NCBI GenBank assembly: GCA_041394945.1
Contig: JAWKHH010000001.1
Location: forward strand, 1,488,001 to 1,552,000
DNA: 64,000 nucleotides
DNA from: Bryobacteraceae bacterium
Lineage (GTDB): Bacteria > Acidobacteriota > Terriglobia > Bryobacterales > Bryobacteraceae
Reading direction: 5' to 3'
This document shows positions 1 to 8,670 of this stretch, piece by piece; position 1 is the stretch's first letter; each line of letters starts with the position of its first letter. Both the position numbers and the translations under genes were made by a program. The notes under the pieces were generated by a model, which ran no database searches, had not been told where the DNA came from, and saw only the letters and a program-made list of their open reading frames with translations.

Positions 1-341
1 TCGTATTCGAGTACGACGCCGAGGCCCTTGGGCGCACGGATCTCGCCGAGGATGGCGTGTTTGCCGCGCTGATCATGACCGGGGGGGCCGTAGCGGCGGG
101 CCGGCGGCTTGTCCGGTTCAATGCCGGCCAGGTAGCCGTAGAACGAGAGATTGAAATCGAGGCGGGTCTGCTCGCCGTCGGTGATAACGTCGAGCCCGGC
201 GCCCATCTGATCGTGGACGGCGGCGATCACCGCGTCGTCCTGCATTTCGCGGATATCCTCCGGCCCCAGGTATTCCAGTTGCGCCGAGACAAACTCGAGC
301 CAACCCGGGAACGGATAACTCCCGATCACGGTCGTTCTCAT
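1..341 (-). CDS. MetE-like (cobalamin-independent methionine synthase C-terminal-like) protein, partial
   Basis: The N-terminal 113 residues are visible; the gene runs off the left edge of the window. The start MRTTVIGSYPFPGWLEF and the following DVITDGEQTRLDF are typical of the UROD/MetE-like barrel proteins, where the GSYP-type strand and the GE(Q)xR segment line the folate/substrate side of the barrel. The ATG overlaps the stop of the upstream SDR gene as ATGA, so the two are translationally coupled. It is the last gene of a four-gene operon with an SDR, a Gfo/Idh/MocA oxidoreductase and a SIS protein. Such short MetE-like proteins are often not true methionine synthases. The zinc ligands lie in the missing C-terminal part, so activity cannot be judged. 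Confidence 0.75.
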   Translation of the reverse strand, partial: MRTTVIGSYPFPGWLEFVSAQLEYLGPEDIREMQDDAVIAAVHDQMGAGLDVITDGEQTRLDFNLSFYGYLAGIEPDKPPARRYGPPGHDQRGKHAILGEIRAPKGLGVVLEY

Positions 342-1048
342 GCGATCGTCCAACCTCCGTCGACTGTCAGAATCTGGCCGGTGACGGCGCGCGCATCGGG
401 GCTCAACAGGTAGAGCGCCGCGCGCGCCACCTCGGCGGCGTCGAGGAAGCCGCCGCTGAGCGGCTGCTTGTTCACGATCCACGCCGACAGCGCGGCGTCG
501 TTTTGCGCGCGTTCGCTCATCGGCGTGCGCGTCAACCCCGGCGCGATTCCGTTCACGCGAATCCCGTCTTTCGCATAATACGCCGCCAGGGACTTCGTGA
601 GCGACACGGCGGCGCCCTTGGCGGCCGCGTAGGCATGCGTGGCGAAGCGCTCGGGCTCGGGATCGAAAGCCAATACGCTCGTCATCAGGAGAATCGAACC
701 GCGGAGCCCGGCCTCGTCCGGCTCCTGGATGCGCATGCGCGCGAGAGCGGCGCGGGCGACGCGAAACATGGTGCCGGCGTTGGCGTTCATCGTGAACTCC
801 CAGCCTTCGTCGGTGCAGGCATGCAGCGGGCCGTCGCCGTGTTGGCGGCCGCTTGCTCCGGCTACGTGGAAGAGTCCATCAATGCGGCCAAAGCGGGAGA
901 TGCACTCGGCGACGGCGCGCTCGGCATCTTCGGTCTCGGTGAAGTCGTATTCGGGAAGTCCGGCGGTGAGAACCCGGTCGCCGCGGGCGCGGGCCAGATC
1001 GGCGGCCTCCGCGGCGATTCCAGTAGCGCCAGCGACGAGCAGGACCAT
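338..1048 (-). CDS. SDR-family oxidoreductase
   Basis: A 236-residue short-chain dehydrogenase/reductase, a cytoplasmic NAD(P)-dependent oxidoreductase. The nucleotide-binding N-terminus is VAGATGIAAEAA (residues 5-16), which lacks the usual TGxxxGxG glycine spacing. The catalytic residues are Ser124, Tyr140 and Lys144 (YAAAK), and the C-terminal VTGQILTVDGGWT is the classical SDR ending. I chose the ATG at 1048 because it lies 1 bp after the stop of the upstream oxidoreductase gene. The reading frame stays open further upstream, but only over that gene. The operon context suggests polyol or sugar oxidation; the substrate is unknown. Confidence 0.9.
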   Translation of the reverse strand: MVLLVAGATGIAAEAADLARARGDRVLTAGLPEYDFTETEDAERAVAECISRFGRIDGLFHVAGASGRQHGDGPLHACTDEGWEFTMNANAGTMFRVARAALARMRIQEPDEAGLRGSILLMTSVLAFDPEPERFATHAYAAAKGAAVSLTKSLAAYYAKDGIRVNGIAPGLTRTPMSERAQNDAALSAWIVNKQPLSGGFLDAAEVARAALYLLSPDARAVTGQILTVDGGWTIA

Positions 1049-1049
1049 A

Positions 1050-2090
1050 TCAGTACCTGACGCGAACCCAACGGCCGGAACGCATGGACTTGTAGCCCGC
1101 ATCAAGGATGAGGTTGACGATGTAGCCGTCCTCGTAGGTTTCGCGTGGCTCGGCTCCGTCGCGCGCACACTCGACGAAGTGGCGCATTTCGGCATGGTAG
1201 CCGTAGGCGAAGGCCTCTTCGGGGAGCGGACGCGTCCAGCCGAAATCGATATCCGCCTTCTCGATCACGTAGCCGGCGGCCTTGCCTGTAAAGGTCACGA
1301 TGGGCGTGGAACGGGTGACGTCGGTGAAGATGGAGCCTTCCGAACCGTGAATCTCGTTACGGAGGTCGAGGCCGCCCTTGGTGGTCCAGCTCAGTTCGCA
1401 GTGGGCGATCGCGCCGCTGGCCATTTTCAGCACGAGCAGGGCGTTGTCCTCGCCCTGCGTCTTCTTTCCGTGGACGAGCGTGGCGCCCCAGGCCATCACC
1501 TCGACCACCTTGTTCTCCTTGCCATGGAAGTAACGCGCGGCTTCGATGGTGTGGCAGGCGAGGTCATTCATCGCTCCGCCGCCGGTTTGGGTGACATCCC
1601 AGAAGTGCGCCGAGTGCGGACCAGAGTGGGACTCCCGCGAGCGCACCCATAGAACCTTGCCGATGCCGCCGCTTTCGATCACGTCCCGGGCCTTCACCAC
1701 GCACGGAGAGAAGACCTCGGTCTCGGCGTAGCCGTGCATCGCGCCGGCGCGGTGGGCCGCATCCCACATCTTTCTGGCTTCGCCGGCATTGCGCGCCAGC
1801 GGCTTGGTGCAGACCTGACGGCGCTTCTTCGCGGCCAACGCCAGGGCCATGGGGAGATGCTCCTGGTTGGGCGTGGCGATGATGAACAGATCGATGTCGT
1901 CACGGGCGATGGCGGCGGCCAGATCGGTGGTCTGTTCAGGGACGTTCCACTCAGCGCCGAAGGCTGCGGCGCGGCGCTTGGAGCGCGACCAGTTGAGCAC
2001 CACTTCCTGTCCGTTGACGTTCGCCAATCCCTGCATGTAAAACTGGGCGACGAAGCCGGAACCGAGCATCCCGATGCGCACGGACTTCAT
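1050..2090 (-). CDS. Gfo/Idh/MocA family oxidoreductase
   Basis: A 346-residue NAD(P)-dependent sugar or inositol oxidoreductase. The Rossmann loop GSGFVA is at residues 10-15, the conserved EKP-type loop appears as CTKP with Lys96-Pro97, and HGYAETEVFSP (119-129) starts the C-terminal alpha/beta substrate domain. Its length is normal for the family. It follows the SIS-domain gene by 10 bp and precedes the SDR gene by 1 bp, so it is certainly co-transcribed with them. A sugar or amino-sugar catabolic role is an inference from these neighbours. Confidence 0.9.
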   Translation of the reverse strand: MKSVRIGMLGSGFVAQFYMQGLANVNGQEVVLNWSRSKRRAAAFGAEWNVPEQTTDLAAAIARDDIDLFIIATPNQEHLPMALALAAKKRRQVCTKPLARNAGEARKMWDAAHRAGAMHGYAETEVFSPCVVKARDVIESGGIGKVLWVRSRESHSGPHSAHFWDVTQTGGGAMNDLACHTIEAARYFHGKENKVVEVMAWGATLVHGKKTQGEDNALLVLKMASGAIAHCELSWTTKGGLDLRNEIHGSEGSIFTDVTRSTPIVTFTGKAAGYVIEKADIDFGWTRPLPEEAFAYGYHAEMRHFVECARDGAEPRETYEDGYIVNLILDAGYKSMRSGRWVRVRY

Positions 2091-2100
2091 GATGAATCTC

Positions 2101-2877
2101 CTATTCGTAGAGGTGGCGGAGGCTCTTCCGGTAAGCCTCGTAGAAGCGCTCGAGCTGCTCGGCGGCCGAGGTGTTGCCGACGAACTGATGGCTCGGCAGG
2201 AGCACGGGCGTCACACCGCGTGCGAGGAGCTTTTCGGCCGTCAGGCAGCGCAGCATGTTGATGAGCATCGCGCCGGTGACGGTGGACGCCGGGCCAGTGC
2301 GCCACTCGAGGCCGTCGAGTTCGAGAACGCAATCGCCGGGCGGGCACTGGTTGTCGAGGACGACGTCGGCGAAGTCAATCAGCTTCTTTCCGGAGGAATG
2401 GGCGGCCGGAGATTGTTCGCAGTGGCGGCGCGATACGACGGCGATGACCGGCATGCCGCGATCCTTCGCGCCGCGAGCCATTTCGACGATCACCGGGCGG
2501 ATGCCGCTGGTCGAGATGACGATGAACGCGTCGTGCGGGCCGAAGTGAAAGCCGCGCAGAATCTCTTCGGCGTACCCTTCGTACTTTTCGAGATGTAACG
2601 GAGCCCGCAGGCCGTTGGTCCCTACAATGGAGGCGTGGTTCGAAAGCGCCAGTTCCACCAGGGCGAAGAACCCGGCGTAGCAGCCTTGGCGCGGCGTCAT
2701 TTCTTCGCACATCATGCGCGAATGGCCGTTGCCGAACAAAAATACGAGACCACCGCGGGCGATCGAATCGGCGCAGATGCCGGCGGCCGAGTCGACGGCC
2801 TCCATTTGCGTCGCGCGCAACTGGCGCAGCAATTCCAGCGTTCGGTCGAAGTAGTTCTCGGCGGCGTTCGGCGTCAT
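2101..2877 (-). CDS. SIS-domain phosphosugar-binding protein (UPF0309/COG4821-like)
   Basis: About 258 residues forming a single SIS (sugar isomerase) fold. The hallmark segments are VFLFGNGHSRM near residue 47 (phosphate-binding loop) and FIVISTSGIRPVIVEMA in the middle, with VTGAMLINML and FVGNTSAAEQLE near the end. Members bind phosphorylated sugars or amino sugars; several serve as isomerases or lyases in MurNAc-type catabolism. I chose the ATG at 2877 over the TTG two codons upstream. It is the first gene of the operon with the Gfo/Idh/MocA, SDR and MetE-like genes, and is divergent from the broken gene that begins at about 2884. Confidence 0.85.
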   Translation of the reverse strand: MTPNAAENYFDRTLELLRQLRATQMEAVDSAAGICADSIARGGLVFLFGNGHSRMMCEEMTPRQGCYAGFFALVELALSNHASIVGTNGLRAPLHLEKYEGYAEEILRGFHFGPHDAFIVISTSGIRPVIVEMARGAKDRGMPVIAVVSRRHCEQSPAAHSSGKKLIDFADVVLDNQCPPGDCVLELDGLEWRTGPASTVTGAMLINMLRCLTAEKLLARGVTPVLLPSHQFVGNTSAAEQLERFYEAYRKSLRHLYE

Positions 2878-2883
2878 CGGCAA

Positions 2884-4133
2884 CTGCCTACGTTAGCAGT
2901 TCTGGCCGTGTTCCCGCTGCTTGCCGGGACTCCGGAACAGGGTGTGGACTGGGCGGACCTGCCGCGCCAATCGGCGTTCTTCACGGGAATCCAACACGGG
3001 TTCCGGCTGGCCACGGAGGCCAACACGCGGCAGGCGCTGCGAGGGGCGTTTTTCCGGGGCTGGGGCGAATCCGTGAAGAGCCCCACGGATGGGCCGATGG
3101 CGACCCGTTTGTCGTCAACTACGTGGGCCACCCGATGGAGGGCGCAGTGGCGGGCAACATCTGGATCCAAGACGACCGGGCCTACAAGCGCTATTTCTTC
3201 TCTCGCGACCCGCGCTACTGGAAGAGCCGGCTGCGCGCGGCCACATTCGCCGCCGTGTACGGCGAGCAGTTCGAGATCGGCCCGGCGTCGGAGGCGACGA
3301 TCGGAAAGGTACAGCGCGACTTCCCGCAGCGAGGTTTCGTCGACCACGTCATCACCCCCTCAGTCGGGTTAGGCTGGATGATCGCCTAGGATGCCGTGGA
3401 CCGGTGCGTGATCGGAGCCATCGAGCGGCGCACTGATTCGCGATTGGTTCGTTCCCTCGCGCGCGGCGGGCTGAATCCGGCGCATTCGATGGCTAAGCTG
3501 TTGGCGGGACAGGCGCCGTGGCATCGCGACAACCGGCCCACGGACCCAATTCCCCCATTCGCGCCCGGTGAAGCTCCAGAGGGTGTACCACCCTTCCAAA
3601 TGGATCTGACGGTATCCCCCGAGGTCCTTGCCGGTGGGCTCGCGTGCATTGGCGGAGCAGCGACCCCAGCGTTCCGGCTTTCCCGGTCCTGGCAGTTGGC
3701 GGCCGATGTCGGCGGGTGCAAGGCGCTGGGGCTTCCGGGCGTGCTGTCGGCGGGCACGATTCACTACCGGATCGGGCCGCGCTGGTCGGAAGGATGGAAC
3801 CATGCGTTGACGCCGCATGCGCAGTTGCTGGCGGGCGGAGCGAAGCTCTCGGCGGCGGATGGCGGTCCGGAGAAAGACAAGCTCTTGCGGGACATCCGGA
3901 GCGGGATGTTCGCGCCAGCCAGCCGCCGGGATGCGGTGCTCGATCCGCAGGCGGCGAACGGATTTTCGATCGCGGCCGGAGCGGGACTGGCTCTCAGGCT
4001 GACGCCGGCGCTGGCGCTGCGGCTGGTGAACATCGAGTACACGCGGAACTGGGCGCCGCCCGTGGCGGGGATCGACTATTCGCACAGCCTTCGCTTTTCG
4101 CCGGGACTTCTGGTGAAAATGGGAACCTGGTAG
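2884..4133 (+). pseudogene. Broken gene for a conserved acidobacterial exported protein (frameshift plus in-frame TAG)
   Basis: Three open segments read as one protein. Frame 1 (2884 to about 3070) gives a hydrophobic leader and a segment containing GFRLATEANTRQALRG. The reading must then move to the next frame, where HGWADGDPFVVNYVGHPMEG follows from about 3084. That frame runs to a TAG at 3387-3389 and continues open on the far side to 4133 with DAVDRCVIGAIE and a beta-rich C-terminus. The joined product resembles, from memory, an acidobacterial family with a WADGDPF..NY.GHPM.GAV core and a membrane-beta-barrel-like end. The frame change implies one lost base, and TAG for GAG is a single substitution. 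Sequencing error or true decay cannot be separated here. The start is uncertain (CTG 2884 or GTG 2908). Confidence 0.7.
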
Positions 4134-4145
4134 ATTCCAGGTTCC

Positions 4146-5261
4146 ATGAAGATCACTCATATCCTCACGCATCATCTCGAGGCGCCGCTCAGCGAACGGT
4201 TCGGATGGTCCCTTGATTGGACGCAAACGCGGCGGGCGACGCTGGTGGAGGTCCGAACCGACGAGGGGCTGGTCGGTTGGGGCGAGGGGCTGGCGGGGGC
4301 GAATCCGCACGCGGCGCTGGGGCGGTCGCCGTTCGAGCTGGCGGCGATTTTCGAAGAGTCGCGGCCGGCCTCGACCTGGCAGCGGCGGCGGGGCGCGCCG
4401 ACGGGCGCCGGGCTGGATATCGCGCTGTGGGACCTCGCCGGCAAGGCGCTGGGGAAGCCGGTGTGCGAACTGCTGGGGCCGGTGTACCGGACGCGGGTGG
4501 AGGCGTATTGCACGGCGTTGTACCGAAAAGACTGGCCGGATCTGGCGGTCGGGCTAGCGGAGGAAGCTCGCGGATGGGTGGCGCGCGGCTACCGGCGGAT
4601 CAAGATGAAAATCGGGTACGACCCGGCGACGGATGAGCGGATCGTGGCGGCGGTGCGGGATGCGATCGGCGACGGGATCGGGCTGGGCGTGGACGCCAAC
4701 TGCGCCTACGACGCGGGGACGGCGATCGCGCTGGCGCGGCGGCTGGAGGCGTTCGACCCGATGTGGTGGGAGGAGCCACTGATCGCGGACGATCTGGAAG
4801 GGTATGGCCGGCTGCGGGATGCGACGTCGATTCCGCTGGCGGCGGGGGAGACGGAGTCCGCCGATTGGCTAATCGTCCACTATGTCCAACCCAAGATCGT
4901 CGGGATCCTCCAGCCGGACCTTGTCTGGACGGGGCTTACGGGATTCCGGCAGCTCTCGCATTTGTGCTGGCTCAACCGGATCCGGCTGGCCCCACACAAC
5001 TGGGGAACCGCCATCCGGACCGCCGCCACCCTGCACGCCATGGCCACTTGTCCCCCGCTCACCGAGGCTCTTGAGCCGCCGCCGCTTCTCTTCGAATTCG
5101 ACCGCACCGAGAGTCCCTTTCGCGACGCGGTGGTTGGCGAGCGGCTGGACATCGGGGACGATGCTGCCGTCGCCGTTCCGGTTGGGCCCGGGTTGGGCAT
5201 CGATGTCCTCGCGGGGGAGGTCGCGCGGTTCCGGGTGGGACTCGAGGAGGTCCAGGCCTGA
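4146..5261 (+). CDS. Mandelate racemase/muconate lactonizing enzyme (enolase superfamily)
   Basis: A 371-residue member of the enolase superfamily, which abstracts an alpha-proton from carboxylate substrates using a Mg2+ site. Seen are the capping domain (1-125), the KMK motif with Lys153/Lys155, metal ligands Asp183 (VDAN), Glu209 (WWEEP) and Glu235 (GETE), and a catalytic His284 in APHNWG. The KxK plus His pattern fits the mandelate racemase-like dehydratase/epimerase groups rather than dipeptide epimerases. The last 393 bp overlap the antisense TPR gene. From about 4860 the wobble base shifts from mostly G to mostly C, as expected if both strands code. The exact substrate is unknown; acid-sugar dehydratase is likely. 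Confidence 0.9.
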   Translation: MKITHILTHHLEAPLSERFGWSLDWTQTRRATLVEVRTDEGLVGWGEGLAGANPHAALGRSPFELAAIFEESRPASTWQRRRGAPTGAGLDIALWDLAGKALGKPVCELLGPVYRTRVEAYCTALYRKDWPDLAVGLAEEARGWVARGYRRIKMKIGYDPATDERIVAAVRDAIGDGIGLGVDANCAYDAGTAIALARRLEAFDPMWWEEPLIADDLEGYGRLRDATSIPLAAGETESADWLIVHYVQPKIVGILQPDLVWTGLTGFRQLSHLCWLNRIRLAPHNWGTAIRTAATLHAMATCPPLTEALEPPPLLFEFDRTESPFRDAVVGERLDIGDDAAVAVPVGPGLGIDVLAGEVARFRVGLEEVQA

Positions 5262-6224
5262 GTCGAGGTCCGGCGGCTCTTCGAGGAGGGCGAGGGTATC
5301 GGCGGCGATGGCACGGAGAGTGCCTTTCGGTTCCGCATCGAGCACGGCCTTCAACTCGCGGCGGGCAACGTCGATCTCGCCGGTCAATTGGGCGGCGAGG
5401 GAAAGGTAGAGATGGATGCGGGCCTTCTCACCCGGCAGCATTCCTCCTTCGCCGGCGGCGAGGGCGTTGGAGCGGGAGCGCTCGTGGGAGCCGGCCTTGG
5501 CGTGGAGATAGGCGAGGATCGCGTGCGTGATTCGCCGGCCGGGATCGGCTTCGATGGCAGCCTCGGCGGCGCGGAGACCGGCATCCACGCGTCCGGCAGC
5601 GCCATGGAACGTGGCTTTGACGATGTGGGGCTCCGGGGATCGGGGGTCTGCCTCGAGGGCGGCTTCGAGCATCGCGAGGGCCTCTGTGTCGCGCCCCTGC
5701 TGCAGTCGGACTTCGGCCAGCCAACTGAGCAGACTGGCAACCTGGGTCGCGGGCAAGGTGCGTTCGAGGAGCCGTTCGAGCGTTTCCCGGGCGGCATCGA
5801 GATCTCCCTCGCGGCACTGCCTTCGGCCGGCCTCGGCAAGATCCATCGGACCGGGAGCGGTGCGCACGCGCCGGCGGCGGCGCGGGAGCACGACGGCGAT
5901 TCCGATTCCGACGAAGGCGGCCAACGCCCACAGGCCGTCGAGGAACGGGAGCACCGCAATGAGGAGGGCCACCACAAAAGTGCGCTTCCATTTCCACCAG
6001 GGGCGGTGGGCGAATGAGCCACGGGCGCCAGGGGAATCCGCGGATGCCGTATAGCCGTCGGGCGAAGAGGCGACGCCGGCCGAGTGGAGGATCAGCTTGC
6101 GGAGGCGGCGCGGTTCGGCGGCGGACCGGGAAAGGATCAGCCAAAGAAGACACACCAGCCCCACTGCGAGAACGCACAAAGTCAGTAGTGCCAACAGCCA
6201 TGCCATGGCGGCTATCTTGTTCAT
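4869..6224 (-). CDS. Membrane-anchored TPR protein with a C-terminal tail antisense to the neighbouring enzyme
   Basis: 451 residues. Two hydrophobic helices (about 7-33 and 82-113) anchor it. The segment from about 125 to 315 consists of TPR-like helical pairs (for example LLSWLAEVRLQQGRDTEAL and AILAYLHAKAGSHERS), a scaffold for protein contacts in the cytoplasm or at the membrane. From about residue 320 the protein becomes Pro/Asp/Gly-rich and disordered-looking; this 130-residue tail is encoded entirely opposite the 3' end of the enolase-superfamily gene. No stop occurs in the frame until 4869. The ATG at 6224 gives a good membrane N-terminus; an ATG six codons downstream is an alternative. 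The function is unknown. Confidence 0.75.
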   Translation of the reverse strand: MNKIAAMAWLLALLTLCVLAVGLVCLLWLILSRSAAEPRRLRKLILHSAGVASSPDGYTASADSPGARGSFAHRPWWKWKRTFVVALLIAVLPFLDGLWALAAFVGIGIAVVLPRRRRRVRTAPGPMDLAEAGRRQCREGDLDAARETLERLLERTLPATQVASLLSWLAEVRLQQGRDTEALAMLEAALEADPRSPEPHIVKATFHGAAGRVDAGLRAAEAAIEADPGRRITHAILAYLHAKAGSHERSRSNALAAGEGGMLPGEKARIHLYLSLAAQLTGEIDVARRELKAVLDAEPKGTLRAIAADTLALLEEPPDLDSGLDLLESHPEPRDLPREDIDAQPGPNRNGDGSIVPDVQPLANHRVAKGTLGAVEFEEKRRRLKSLGERGTSGHGVQGGGGPDGGSPVVWGQPDPVEPAQMRELPESRKPRPDKVRLEDPDDLGLDIVDD

Positions 6225-6274
6225 CGGCGCGCGGAGCGGGGGGCTTTACCCAAAAATCCTCTATCTGATTGGAT

Positions 6275-7330
6275 TTACGGCATCAGCGACACGAGCGGGT
6301 TGGCTTCCATCCGCTGCAATTGCCCGCAGGCGGCGTAGATGTCGAGTCCGCGGGGCCGGCGGACGAAGCAGGGGACGGAGGCGCTGACGATGGCCTGGAA
6401 GGACGCCACGCGGTCGGCGGCGGGCCTTTGGTAGGGGATGCCCGGCCCGGGGTTCCAGGCGATGAGGTTCACCTTGGCGCGAAGGGCGCCGATCAGACTG
6501 ACGACGCGGCGCGCGTCGACGTCGGTGTCGTTGACGTCCTTGAGCAGGACGTACTCGAAGGTGAGCCGCTCCCAGCTACGCAGCGGGTAGCCGCGGCAGG
6601 CGTCGATCAAATCGCGGAGATGGTATTTGCGGGTGACCGGCATCAGTTCGCGGCGCTGCTCCTCGTTGGACGCGTTGAGCGAGATGGCGAGCTTGGGGCG
6701 AATGGGCGCCGCGCCGAGTTCGGCCATGCGGGGGATGATTCCGGCGGTGGAGACGGTGATGCGGCGCTCGGCGAGGCCGGCGCCTTCGACGAGGAGGCGG
6801 GTGGCCTTGAGGACGTTGGGCAGGTTCAGGAGCGGCTCGCCCTGGCCCATCATCACGACGTTCCATTGGCGGGCGCCGGCGTTGAGCGAGTGAAGCCTTC
6901 CGAGCAGCAGCACTTGCGCGGCGATCTCGCCGGCGGTGAGGTTGCGCTCGAGGCCCATTTTGGCGGTGAGGCAGAAGCGGCAATCGACGGCGCAGCCGAC
7001 CTGCGAGGAGATGCAGAGGGTATCGCGCGATTCGTCGGGCATGAAGACGGCCTCCACGGTTCGTTCATCTTCAAGCGCCAGCAGATAGCGGCGGGCGCCG
7101 TCGGCGGAATCGTAGGCGGCGCGCACGGCGGGGAGCCCCCAACTGTAACGGGAAGCCATTTCCTCGCGGAGGGATTTCGGAAATGTGGAGAGATCATCCC
7201 ATCCGCCGCGGCGGTTGCGGTAGATCGCCTCATAGAGCTGGGCGGCGCGGTAGCGGGGGTGGCCGGCGAGCAGGAGAGCGATTTCCTGCTGGTCCAGTCC
7301 GGCGATGGCGGGCCTGATTGGAGCGGGCAC
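6275..7330 (-). CDS. rlmN: 23S rRNA (adenine2503-C2)/tRNA A37 methyltransferase RlmN
   Basis: A 351-residue radical SAM methyltransferase that methylates C2 of A2503 in 23S rRNA, and A37 in some tRNAs. The cluster motif CxxxCxxC is Cys113, Cys117 and Cys120. The two additional mechanistic cysteines are Cys106 (seven before the cluster, as in E. coli) and Cys335 (DIYAACGQ). GQGEPLLN is the SAM-binding GGEP-like motif. The start is GTG at 7330. It is divergent from the M16 peptidase gene, with 53 bp between starts. Confidence 0.97.
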   Translation of the reverse strand: MPAPIRPAIAGLDQQEIALLLAGHPRYRAAQLYEAIYRNRRGGWDDLSTFPKSLREEMASRYSWGLPAVRAAYDSADGARRYLLALEDERTVEAVFMPDESRDTLCISSQVGCAVDCRFCLTAKMGLERNLTAGEIAAQVLLLGRLHSLNAGARQWNVVMMGQGEPLLNLPNVLKATRLLVEGAGLAERRITVSTAGIIPRMAELGAAPIRPKLAISLNASNEEQRRELMPVTRKYHLRDLIDACRGYPLRSWERLTFEYVLLKDVNDTDVDARRVVSLIGALRAKVNLIAWNPGPGIPYQRPAADRVASFQAIVSASVPCFVRRPRGLDIYAACGQLQRMEANPLVSLMP

Positions 7331-7383
7331 AAGTATCGATTTCAGTCTATCGGATAGAATGTAAGCAACAGTACACTATCGAA

Positions 7384-8670
7384 ATGCCCCGGCCCCGGCG
7401 CTTCGAGCGCCATATTCACTCTACTACGCTGCCCAACGGTGTCCGTATCGTCACCGAACCGATGACGCACGTGCGATCGGTGTCGGTGGGTGTGTGGGTG
7501 GATTCGGGCTCGCGGGCCGAGGTGGGCCCGGAGAACGGGCTGTCGCACTTCATCGAGCACATGGTGTTCAAGGGCAGCGCGACGCGATCCGCGGAGGATA
7601 TCGCGCGTTCCGTGGATTCGCTCGGGGGAAACCTGGACGCCTACACGGGCAAGGAACTGGTTTGTTTCAACACGAAGGTGCTCGACGAGCATGTGCCGGC
7701 GGCGTTCGACGTGTTGTCGGACATGGTGCTGCGGCCGGCCTTCCGGCCGGACGATATCGCCAAGGAAAAGGGCGTGATCCTTGAGGAACTGAAGATGGAG
7801 GCCGACAACCCCGAGTACCTGATCAACGAGACATTTTCGGCGAGCTTCTGGAAGGACCATCCGATCGGCAGGCCGATTTTGGGCACGCGGGCGACGATCA
7901 AGGCGTTTGACCGCGAAATGGTGCGGGGATTCTACCGAAATACGTACATGCCGTCGAAGATTCTGATCACGGCGGCGGGTAACATCAGCCATCAGAAAGT
8001 GGTGGACCTGGCGGGGCCGGGCTTTTCGGCGTTGAAATCGCGCCGGGCGCCGAAGGACGCGCCGGCGCCGCGGACATACGCGCGGATCGATTTGCGAAAC
8101 CGGCCGAACCTCGAGCAGGCGCACCTGATGATGGGCGTTCCGGCGTACCCGGTGGCGCATCCGGCGCGGTTTTCCACGCATGTGCTGAATACGCTGCTCG
8201 GCGGGAGCATGAGTTCGCGGCTGTTCCAGAACATTCGCGAACAGCGGGGCTTGGTTTACGCGGTGTTTTCCGAGATCAACAACTATCGCGATTCCGGGGC
8301 GCTGGCGGTGTACGCGGGCACGTCGCGGGGTTCACTGCGGCAGGTGATCGCGCTGGTGCTCGACGAGTTCCGGCGGCTGAAGGACGAGGGCGTTCCCGAG
8401 GACGAACTGGCGCGGTCGAAGAATCACCTGAAGGGTTCGGTGATGCTGGGGCTTGAGTCGACATCGAGCCGCATGTCGAACCTGGCGCGGCAGCAGCTCT
8501 ATTTCGGGCGATTCGCGACGCTCGATGAGATTCTGGCGGGCATCGACGCGGTGACGGCGGACACGATCCAGGAAGTGGCGCGGGACCTGTTCAAGACGGA
8601 GACAGTGGCGCTGGCGGCGCTGGGTCCGCTGACGGGAATCCGGATCCGCCGGGAGGACCTGGCGTGCTGA
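7384..8670 (+). CDS. M16 family zinc metallopeptidase (PqqL/YmxG-like processing protease)
   Basis: 428 residues. The inverted zinc motif HFIEH is His55-Glu58-His59, with the third ligand a Glu in GVILEE (near residue 135). The N-terminal catalytic and C-terminal non-catalytic M16 halves are both present, with SMSSRLFQNIREQRGLVYAV marking the second half. The length is that of single-unit bacterial M16B enzymes that form homodimers. I chose the ATG at 7384 because the preceding 22 residues allowed by the open frame are unlike the family. The gene opens a cluster with the TPM, nucleotidyltransferase and LemA genes; the next start (GTG 8664) overlaps its stop. Confidence 0.93.
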   Translation: MPRPRRFERHIHSTTLPNGVRIVTEPMTHVRSVSVGVWVDSGSRAEVGPENGLSHFIEHMVFKGSATRSAEDIARSVDSLGGNLDAYTGKELVCFNTKVLDEHVPAAFDVLSDMVLRPAFRPDDIAKEKGVILEELKMEADNPEYLINETFSASFWKDHPIGRPILGTRATIKAFDREMVRGFYRNTYMPSKILITAAGNISHQKVVDLAGPGFSALKSRRAPKDAPAPRTYARIDLRNRPNLEQAHLMMGVPAYPVAHPARFSTHVLNTLLGGSMSSRLFQNIREQRGLVYAVFSEINNYRDSGALAVYAGTSRGSLRQVIALVLDEFRRLKDEGVPEDELARSKNHLKGSVMLGLESTSSRMSNLARQQLYFGRFATLDEILAGIDAVTADTIQEVARDLFKTETVALAALGPLTGIRIRREDLAC

